Origin: UBA8231 sp036011085
GTDB taxonomy: Bacteria; Latescibacterota; UBA2968; UBA8231
Length of the DNA: 64,000 nt
Assembly: GCA_036011085.1 (NCBI GenBank)
Contig: DASCMS010000147.1
Span: 1-64,000, forward strand
Direction: 5' to 3'
The notes under the pieces were generated by a model, which was given only the letters and a program-made list of their open reading frames with translations, made no database searches and was not told where the DNA came from. Positions within the stretch are counted from its first letter, which is position 1, and the number at the start of each line of letters is the position of its first letter. A program made the translations under genes and the position numbers. This document shows positions 55,215 to 62,560 of the stretch, piece after piece.

Positions 55215-56578
55215 TGCGTATCATCTATTTCGATATCGACTCGTTGCGGCCCGACCACCTGGGATGTTACGGCTACCACCGTCCCACATCGCCCAACATC
55301 GATGCCATCGCCAGGCAGGGCATGTGCTTCGATCGGTTCTACGCCTCCGATTCGCCCTGTATGCCGTCGCGTCACGCCCTGATCTCGGGCCGCTTCGGCA
55401 TCAACAACGGAGTGGTCACCCACGGCGGACCGTTCTCGAAGATGGCGGTTACCGAACGTGTGTACGGCGGGCCCACGCCGGAAAACCAGCTCCTGCAGCG
55501 TCGCTTGCGGGAGGGCGGTATCGATACGATCTCGATCTCGAACTTCCCCTACCGGCACTGCGCCACGTGGTTTTCCTTCGGCTGGACCGAGGCCCACTCC
55601 CCCGACCTGCAGTCGGGCAGCGAGGTCGCGCCGACGGTCAACGCGGCACTGCTGAAGTGGCTTCGGCACAACCAGGGCAGGGATGACTACTTCCTGCACG
55701 TCAACTACTGGGACGCCCATCGCATCTATAAGATGGATGGCTCGTGGGCGGATAGATTCGACGACTTCCCTGTCGAGCAGTCGTGGCCGACGACGGCCGA
55801 CATCGAGGCCCACCTGTCGAACACGGGCCCCTTCTCTGCCCAGAGACAGTTCCCGGCCAATCAGAGCACCGTGGACCTCATGCCGGGAGCAGTACGCAAC
55901 CGGCAGGAGTTCGAGCACATGCTCACCGGGTATGATGCCGCCATCGCCTATGTCGATCACCACATCGGTCAGATCCTGGACGAACTGGCGTCGCAGGGGC
56001 ACCTCGAGGATACTGCCATCATCATATCCGCCGACCACGGCGACGCCTTCGGTGAGCACGGCATCTATTCAGACCACACGAATGCCGATGAGACCATTCA
56101 CCGACTGCCTCTGATCGTCAAATGGCCCGGGGTGGCGCCAGCCGGCACGAGAGATGATTCGATGCTCTACCACCTGGACCTGGCGCCGACGTTGTGCGAG
56201 CTCACCGGCGCCGAGGTCCCTGCACAGTACGACGGCAGGTCGTTTGCCAGCCATCTGGCGGGCACGCCGGATTGGGACAGAGACTATCTGGTGTGGACCC
56301 ACGGGCTCTACACCTTGCAGCGGGGGGTGCGGACACGTGATCATCTGCTGCTCAAGACCTTCGATGATCACGGGTACCCCTTCTCCCCCACCCACCTGTA
56401 CAACATGAACGACGACCCCTACATGACGACCGACCTCAGCGAGCAGCAGCCGGATGTTGCAGCAGACCTGAATGACTGCTATCGGAGCTGGCTGGATCAA
56501 CAGAGCGAGAAACCCTACGCCATGCCCGATCCCTTGATGGGCGAGCTGGCACGACGCCGGGAGAAGACAGACAGATGA
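55214..56578 (+). CDS. Sulfatase (formylglycine-dependent)
   Basis: 454 residues. The formylglycine motif is Cys49-Met-Pro-Ser-Arg (SPCMPSRHALISGR), metal ligands include DIDSLRPDHLGCYGY at the N-terminus and SADHGDAFGEHG around residues 275-286. It has no signal peptide, unlike secreted polysaccharide sulfatases, so it may act on cytosolic substrates or belong to the phosphodiesterase side of the family. The maturase is not in the window. Overlaps DUF4416 (TGATG) and DUF362 (ATGA). Confidence 0.9.
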   Translation: MRIIYFDIDSLRPDHLGCYGYHRPTSPNIDAIARQGMCFDRFYASDSPCMPSRHALISGRFGINNGVVTHGGPFSKMAVTERVYGGPTPENQLLQRRLREGGIDTISISNFPYRHCATWFSFGWTEAHSPDLQSGSEVAPTVNAALLKWLRHNQGRDDYFLHVNYWDAHRIYKMDGSWADRFDDFPVEQSWPTTADIEAHLSNTGPFSAQRQFPANQSTVDLMPGAVRNRQEFEHMLTGYDAAIAYVDHHIGQILDELASQGHLEDTAIIISADHGDAFGEHGIYSDHTNADETIHRLPLIVKWPGVAPAGTRDDSMLYHLDLAPTLCELTGAEVPAQYDGRSFASHLAGTPDWDRDYLVWTHGLYTLQRGVRTRDHLLLKTFDDHGYPFSPTHLYNMNDDPYMTTDLSEQQPDVAADLNDCYRSWLDQQSEKPYAMPDPLMGELARRREKTDR

Positions 56579-57805
56579 CACTTGAGAGTTACAAGGTGCG
56601 GGCCGTGGCCTGCCACCACGAAGCCACAGAGCAGGAGACCTACGAAGCACTGGCCCGTGCCGCCGAGCCCCTGACCGAAGCCTGGGACCGCCTCGGCAAG
56701 GCCTCCCGCATCGGCATCAAGATCAACCACGACAAGCCCGTCGACCGCTGGGTGTTTCACAAGGTATGCTGCAGCAGCTCGCCTGCGACAAGGTCGTACG
56801 TGCCACCCTTCGCCTGCTGCGCGAACGGACGACGGCCGACATCATCTGTACCGATGTCAGCTTCTACGAAATGTACCAGGACACCGATCCTCTCGAGACG
56901 GCGACAGCACTGCCGGCACTGCGCGAGTATGGTGTGGAGTACGTCGTCGGGGCGCAGGCGGAGACCAAGATCTACCCGGTACCCGGTGGCGGTCAGATGT
57001 TCGCGCGGTACCTGCTGCCCACTCCGGCCGTCGAGGTGGACGAAACTGTCTCTCTGGCCAAGATGAAGAACCACGCTTTCATGGGAATCTCTTCGGCCTG
57101 ATGCCAGGCGAACCGCGGGGTCACACGCGCACCTACTTCCATCACCTGGTGCGCATGCCCTACATGCTGGCCGATCTGGGTCGCGTCTTCCACCCGACGC
57201 TGAACATCATCGACGGCCTCATCGGTCAGGCGGGTATGGAATGGGGTGACGGCAAGGAGAACGGCCCACCTGTCGAGGCGGACACACTCATCGCCGGAGA
57301 CCACACCATCGCCACCGATGCCTGTGGCGCGCACCTGATGGGTCACGATCCGACGAGTGACTGGCTGGCACCCCCCTTCCATCGTGACCGGAACGCGCTC
57401 AAGGTGGCGGCCGAGGGTGGCTTCGGCACGGTTGACCTGGATGAGATCGACTTCGAATCCGAAGTCGAGGCTCCGGTGGGCGAGTTCTACGCCAGACTGA
57501 CCGACTCGATGGAGACGGTGCACAGCTGGCAGCGTACGACCTGCGAACAGGGGCTGTTCTATCGCGACCATAGAGACGAACTCGTCGACAAGTACACCGG
57601 GCAGTATATCTTGCTGCAGCAGGGAGAGGTGCGCTGGAGCGATCCCGTAAGCGACCTCAAGCGAAGCCGGCGCAAACTCTCCGGTGACGCCCCGGATCAG
57701 GCGATGTATCTCAAGTACGTCGATCCGGAGGAAGCCGAGGACGAGCGCTTCGGCGTCTACGAACGTGGCCTGGAGCGGTTTGACGGAGAGAAACTGAAGA
57801 CCTGA
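56575..57805 (+). pseudogene. DUF362-like gene broken by two frameshifts
   Basis: Three frames carry one protein. Frame 1 (56575 to ~56763) ends with KINHDKPVDRWVFHK; frame 2 (~56764-57101) begins GMLQQLACDKVVRATL and contains SFYEMYQDTDP and LAKMKNHAFMG; frame 3 (from ~57083 to 57805) contains GNLFGLMPGEPRG, a DUF362-type signature, then NIIDGLIGQAG. The first break fits one lost G after AAGG at 56764; the second, near 57081-57086, fits one lost base and perhaps a small deletion, since the KxKxH to NLFG spacing looks short. Intact members may carry iron-sulfur clusters. The start overlaps the sulfatase stop (ATGA). Confidence 0.82.
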
Positions 57806-58885
57806 ATGGCGAAGCGTCCCGGCGCCAGACGTATTGCCAGACCCGCCGGAGACCGGCCGGACTTGTGGGTGGCGGCGGCCCTGCCGGGAGGCGAGGATCT
57901 GCTCAAGGGCGAGATCGAAAGGCGGTTCAAGGGCCAGGTCTCCTTCCTCCCCCATGGCAGGAACAGCGAGTGCCACTTCCGCTACCAGGGTAAGCCGAAG
58001 GCCCTGCTTTCTCTCCAGCTCTGCCAGTCCCTTTATCTTCGCCGGGATTTTCAGGTGACCCGACCCCGGACCCTTCTTTCTCCGGAGCACCTTGCGCATC
58101 TGGCCCGGGACCTGTCGTCGGTCAGGTCGATCACACCGAAGGAACGGTTCACCGGACTGCGCTGGGACGCCGCCGGCTCCGGTTCGCCCACCATGCTGCG
58201 GCTGGGCCACAGTCTGGCGGAACAGCTCGACCTTCCTTTTCAGAATGATACAGGGGACCTGGTCGTCACGCTGAGACCTGGCGACGATGGTTGGGAAGCC
58301 TTGTATCGCGTGGGCAGCCGCCCCCTGGGCACACGTGCCTGGCGCCGCGTGAACTACCGCGGCAGCCTGAATGCAACCGTGGCTGCCGCCCTCGTGGAAC
58401 TGACCGAACCCTCGCCGCACGATTCGTTTCTGAACCTCATGTGTGGCAGCGGTACGATCATGATCGAGCGACTGCAACGGTCCGGGGCCAGGATCGTCGT
58501 CGGTGTGGATCAGTCAGACATCGCCCTGAGCGCCGCCGCGCAGAACTGCGCCGGGGCTGGCGTGAGGGAACGGATCATGCTGCTCAAAGGAGACGCCACC
58601 CGTCTTCCCTTCGAGGATGGGAGTTTTGATCAGCTGTGCGTGGATCTGCCCTGGGGAGAGAGCATGGGCTCACGAGAGTCGAACGAGGCACTCTACAGAG
58701 CGACCTTCGAGGAGTCCCATCGGTTGTGTCGGCCAGGTGGCAGACTGGTTGTCCTCAGCCAGGACCAGCGGGCCCTGGAGGCGGTCGCCACCAATACGGC
58801 AGGAAGCTGGCAGCTGATTGGGCAACGCAGCTTTGAACAGAGGGGCTTCCGCCCGGAATGCCGCGTCTACAGGAGAGGCGGATAG
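57806..58885 (+). CDS. THUMP-like/UPF0020 RNA methyltransferase-type protein
   Basis: 359 residues. An N-terminal ~150-residue part precedes a Rossmann domain with motif I LNLMCGSGTIMIE and motif IV DLPWG, the Trm14/TrmN-like version of NPPY used for guanine-N2 methylation of tRNA. The N-terminus is basic (KRPGARRIARPAGDR). It is the last gene of the run and starts immediately after the DUF362 stop. The target RNA is unknown. Confidence 0.82.
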   Translation: MAKRPGARRIARPAGDRPDLWVAAALPGGEDLLKGEIERRFKGQVSFLPHGRNSECHFRYQGKPKALLSLQLCQSLYLRRDFQVTRPRTLLSPEHLAHLARDLSSVRSITPKERFTGLRWDAAGSGSPTMLRLGHSLAEQLDLPFQNDTGDLVVTLRPGDDGWEALYRVGSRPLGTRAWRRVNYRGSLNATVAAALVELTEPSPHDSFLNLMCGSGTIMIERLQRSGARIVVGVDQSDIALSAAAQNCAGAGVRERIMLLKGDATRLPFEDGSFDQLCVDLPWGESMGSRESNEALYRATFEESHRLCRPGGRLVVLSQDQRALEAVATNTAGSWQLIGQRSFEQRGFRPECRVYRRGG

Positions 58886-58899
58886 ACGCTACGGCCGAG

Positions 58900-59217
58900 T
58901 CACGGGTGTGGGGCCATGAAGACGAGTACCGTCAGCCGGTCGCTCCCGGTGTTGACGACGCCGTGATCTTCGCCGGGGAGACAGAGGACCGTCCAACCCG
59001 CTTCGAGCTGGCGCGACTCGCCGCCCACGGTGAAGGTGCCCTCGCCGTCGATGACGTGGTAGATCTTGTCGTTGTCGGCGTGGCTGTGCAGCGCCTGTTC
59101 CTGTCCGGGCTCGAAGCAGTAGATGTCGCAGAACATCCGCTCCGAGTCGAAGAGGTTCACCTTCTGAAACTTCTCGTCTGAAAATCGGGCCTCGTCGGAC
59201 CAACGTTTGGCGTGCAT
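58900..59217 (-). CDS. Small cupin-domain protein
   Basis: 105 residues forming a single cupin barrel. Metal ligands are suggested by HSHADNDKIYHVIDGEG (motif 1, two His and a Glu-like position) and the His in LPGEDHGVVN (motif 2). It may be an isomerase, dioxygenase or ligand-binding protein. The start is 3 bp after the citrate synthase stop, so it is in that operon. Confidence 0.85.
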   Translation of the reverse strand: MHAKRWSDEARFSDEKFQKVNLFDSERMFCDIYCFEPGQEQALHSHADNDKIYHVIDGEGTFTVGGESRQLEAGWTVLCLPGEDHGVVNTGSDRLTVLVFMAPHP

Positions 59218-59220
59218 CGG

Positions 59221-60342
59221 TCAGCGCTCTGCCAGAGGACGGAAAGCCCTGCCCTCGGGTCCTGTGTAGATGTGACCCGGGCGGATCAGCCGGTTGTTCT
59301 GCTGCTGTTCGACGATATGAGCCGCCCACCCGGTGATCCGGCTGGCGACAAAGATCGGCGTGAACAGGGAAATCGGAATGCCGAGTGTGTAGTAGGTGTA
59401 GGCGCAGGGCGTGTCCAGGTTCGGGAAGATCCCCTTCTCAGCAACCAGGACCTGTTCCACCGCATCGGCAATGTCGGCCCATCTTGTCTCACCCGCCTCT
59501 TCTGCCAGGCGCCGACCGACTGCCTTCATCGCCGGAACGCGGGAGTCCCCCGTCTTGTACTCGCGGTGGCCGAAACCCATGATCTTCTGCTTTCGCGCCA
59601 GCATGTCGAGCACGTACTCCCGGGCTCGCTCCGGAGACCCGATGTCGATGAACATCTGCATGGCCGCCTCGTTGGCTCCGCCATGCAGGGGCCCGACCAG
59701 CGCCGCGATACCCGCAGTGACGGCGGCGTGCAGATCCGCCAGTGTCGAGGCCACAACCCGCGCCGCAAAGGTGGAGGCGTTGTAGCCGTGCTCCATGTAG
59801 AGAATGAGAGACACGTTCATCGCCGCCGTCGCGGACGCCGACGGCCTGTCCCCGGAAATCATGTACAGCAGGTTCGCCGCATGGGACAGATCCGCGTCGG
59901 GAAGCACCGGCTCCTGGCCCTGGCTGTAGCGATGTCCGGCCGCCAGGATGGCCGGTGCCTTGGCCAGCAGTCGCACCGCCTTGCGCAAGCTCGCCTCTCT
60001 GGAGATATCACCCGCTTCGGGATCGACCGTGCCCAGGGCGGAGACGGCTGTGCGCATCAGCGCCATGGGGTGTGTTGTGCTCGGTGCTTCCCGCAGGAGG
60101 GTCAACACCTGGGGCGGCAACTCACGCTCCGCTTTCAGCGTCGCGTCCAGCTCGGCCAGTTGGGTTTGTGTCGGCAGATCACCATAGAGGACCAGCCACG
60201 CCACCTCTTCGAAGGAAGCGGTGTCCGTCAGATCCTCCAGGTTGTACCCGCGTACGATCAGTCGGTTGCTGTCGAAGTCGATGCGCGAGATGGCCGATTC
60301 CCCCGCGACCACTCCTGCAAGTCCGGGACTGTATTCAGCCAT
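59221..60342 (-). CDS. Citrate synthase / 2-methylcitrate synthase
   Basis: 373 residues from ATG 60342; an upstream ATG at 60369 is possible. It is the short, Gram-positive-type enzyme condensing acetyl-CoA or propionyl-CoA with oxaloacetate. Catalytic signatures are THPMALMRTAVSALG, GPLHGGANEAAMQMF (His), and MGFGHREYKTGDSR (His), plus a C-terminal Asp region. It is overlapped by 8 bp by the methylisocitrate lyase gene, which favours 2-methylcitrate synthase, but both activities are common in this subfamily. Confidence 0.93.
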   Translation of the reverse strand: MAEYSPGLAGVVAGESAISRIDFDSNRLIVRGYNLEDLTDTASFEEVAWLVLYGDLPTQTQLAELDATLKAERELPPQVLTLLREAPSTTHPMALMRTAVSALGTVDPEAGDISREASLRKAVRLLAKAPAILAAGHRYSQGQEPVLPDADLSHAANLLYMISGDRPSASATAAMNVSLILYMEHGYNASTFAARVVASTLADLHAAVTAGIAALVGPLHGGANEAAMQMFIDIGSPERAREYVLDMLARKQKIMGFGHREYKTGDSRVPAMKAVGRRLAEEAGETRWADIADAVEQVLVAEKGIFPNLDTPCAYTYYTLGIPISLFTPIFVASRITGWAAHIVEQQQNNRLIRPGHIYTGPEGRAFRPLAER

Positions 60343-61252
60343 CGTCGTCTTCTTCCTCGCTGACTGCATCTGCCAGTTTACTGTCCATCTCGTCGTACTC
60401 TTCGTAGCGGATCAGATCATAGAGTTCGGCACGTGTCTGCATGCGATCAAGCCAGGCTTCGGGCGATCCCTGATCGCGGATCTCGGACAGCACTTCCTCG
60501 ACGGCCTTCATCATCACACGGAACGTCGTCATGGGGAAAATGACCATGGCGTATCCGAGGTGGGCGAATTGCTGCACCGTGAGCTGCGGTGTCTTGCCGA
60601 ATTCAGTCATGTTCGCCAGCAGCGGTACCTGCACCCGCTCGGCGTACCGCCCAAACTCCTCCTCTGTCTCCAGCGCCTCGATGAAGATCGCGTCGGCGCC
60701 CGCGTCGGCGTATCGCAGTCCCCGCTCGACGCTGGCCTCAAACCCCTCCACTGCCCGGGCGTCCGTCCGAGCGATCAGTAGAAGGTCGGGATTGCTGCGC
60801 GCCTCGACAGCGGCAGCCAGCTTGCGTTCCATGTCGATACTGGAGACGAGCCGTTTTCCTTCCAGGTGGCCGCACCGCTTCGGCATGACCTGGTCTTCCA
60901 GGTGGAGTCCCGCCACACCGGCTGCCTCAAAGACCTGCACGGTGCGCATGACCTGCAGGGCCTCGCCGAAACCGGTGTCGGCGTCACACACGGCGGGCAC
61001 GCGCACGGCGTTGGCGATGTAGGTGACGGCTCGCGCCACCTCCTCCACTCCGAGCAGAGCGATGTCTGGATATCCGGTCAACCCGTTGATGATGCCGGCG
61101 CCGGAGATATAGATCGCCTCGAAGCCCTGCTTCTCAGCCAGCATGGCCACGGGGGCATTGAAGCACCCGGGCATGGCAACCGTACCTGCGGCGATCACCT
61201 GCCGCAGGGTGGTGGCCTTGTCAGCCGCGCTCTTTCGGGGGCCTAGCAGCAT
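60335..61252 (-). CDS. prpB: Methylisocitrate lyase-type enzyme (isocitrate lyase/PEP mutase superfamily)
   Basis: 305 residues from ATG 61252. The superfamily core has SGAGIINGLTGYPD, CDADTGFGEAL and the lyase signature Lys-Arg-Cys-Gly-His in MPKRCGHLEGKRL, with the catalytic Cys. KRCGH points to methylisocitrate lyase, which makes pyruvate and succinate, rather than to PEP mutase. The C-terminus is acidic (SEEEDDDG). It follows purA with 8 bp between and overlaps the citrate synthase gene. PrpD is not present in this window. Confidence 0.9.
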   Translation of the reverse strand: MLLGPRKSAADKATTLRQVIAAGTVAMPGCFNAPVAMLAEKQGFEAIYISGAGIINGLTGYPDIALLGVEEVARAVTYIANAVRVPAVCDADTGFGEALQVMRTVQVFEAAGVAGLHLEDQVMPKRCGHLEGKRLVSSIDMERKLAAAVEARSNPDLLLIARTDARAVEGFEASVERGLRYADAGADAIFIEALETEEEFGRYAERVQVPLLANMTEFGKTPQLTVQQFAHLGYAMVIFPMTTFRVMMKAVEEVLSEIRDQGSPEAWLDRMQTRAELYDLIRYEEYDEMDSKLADAVSEEEDDDG

Positions 61253-61260
61253 GGTCAGGA

Positions 61261-62538
61261 CTAGACGGTGATCGTCTCGTCGCGGTCCGGGCCGACCGAG
61301 ATGTAGGCCACGGGCGTACGACTGAGCTCGGCGACCCGCTCCACATAGGCGACCGCCTTCGGTGGCAGATCCTCGACGCGTCGGGCCTCGGTGGTAGGGG
61401 CACACCAGCCTTCGATCTCTTCATACACGGGCTCGCACTTGTCGAGTACCCGGGGATCGACAGGAAACTCCTCCAGCACCTGATCGCCGTACCGGTAGGC
61501 GGTGCACAGCTTCAGACTCTCGACAGTGTCGAGAATATCGAGACGTGTCAGAGCCAGTCCGGTGAGGCCGTTCACCCGGGAAGACATGCGGGCGATGGTG
61601 GCATCGAACCAGCCACAACGGCGGGCCCGTCCGGTGGTGGCGCCGTACTCGTGGCCCAATTCACGGATCCGTTCACCCTCGTCATCGTGCAGTTCGGTGG
61701 GAAAGGGGCCGTTGCCGACGCGCGTCATGTAGGCTTTGGTGACACCGATAATCTCGTCGATACGAGTAGGACCCACTCCAGAACCGGTACAGGCACCACC
61801 TGCGGTGGTATTGGACGAGGTCACATACGGATACGTACCGTGGTCGATATCGAGCAGAGCTCCCTGCGCGCCCTCGAACAGCACCGTCTTGCCTTCGTCC
61901 AGAGCCTGGTTCAGGTACACCGAGGTGTCTGTCACGAACGGCCGCAGGCGCTCGGCGTAGCGGAGCGTTTCGTGGAGTATGGGCTCGACATCGAGGGGCT
62001 CAGTCTCGTAGATCCGGGTGAGGATCTCGTTCTTCGACTGTACGGCAGCCCGCAGTCGATCGCGCAGGTCGGCATCGAGCAGGTCCATGACCCGAAATGC
62101 ATGGCTGCGATCCACCTTGTCGCGATAGGTTGGGCCGATGCCGCGGGCCGTGGTACCGATGGCCCCCGACCCCAGGCGGGCTTCCGAGGCGCGATCGAGA
62201 GCCTTGTGATAGGGCATCACGACATGGGCACAGCTGCTCACGTACAGCTGCCCGGGGGCCACGGCCTGTCCACGCTCCGCCAACTCATCCAGCTCGGCGA
62301 ACAGCGCTTCGGGGTCCAGTACCACGCCGTTGGCGACGACGCACGTGGTCCCCTCGTTGAGTACGCCTACGGGCAACGCGTGGAAGATGTGTGTCTCGCC
62401 ATCCACGATGACGGTATGTCCGGCGTTGGCGCCGCCCTGAAAACGGACCACCACCTCCGCCTGCGCGGCGAGGTAGTCGACAATCTTGGCCTTGCCCTCA
62501 TCACCCCACTGGGCGCCGAGGACGACTTTGGTTGGCAT
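61261..62538 (-). CDS. purA: Adenylosuccinate synthetase
   Basis: 425 residues. It joins IMP and aspartate using GTP, the first committed step to AMP. Family motifs: GAQWGDEGKAKIVDYL (with Asp and His catalytic region), GGANAGHTV, the switch-like GTTARGIGPTYRDKV, and FEGAQGALLDIDHGTYPYVTSSN. AAGGA precedes ATG 62538 by about 14 bases. In place of the usual GKGK the enzyme has DEGKAK. Confidence 0.95.
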   Translation of the reverse strand: MPTKVVLGAQWGDEGKAKIVDYLAAQAEVVVRFQGGANAGHTVIVDGETHIFHALPVGVLNEGTTCVVANGVVLDPEALFAELDELAERGQAVAPGQLYVSSCAHVVMPYHKALDRASEARLGSGAIGTTARGIGPTYRDKVDRSHAFRVMDLLDADLRDRLRAAVQSKNEILTRIYETEPLDVEPILHETLRYAERLRPFVTDTSVYLNQALDEGKTVLFEGAQGALLDIDHGTYPYVTSSNTTAGGACTGSGVGPTRIDEIIGVTKAYMTRVGNGPFPTELHDDEGERIRELGHEYGATTGRARRCGWFDATIARMSSRVNGLTGLALTRLDILDTVESLKLCTAYRYGDQVLEEFPVDPRVLDKCEPVYEEIEGWCAPTTEARRVEDLPPKAVAYVERVAELSRTPVAYISVGPDRDETITV

Positions 62539-62560
62539 TGGTTTCTTTGTTTTCCTTCTG

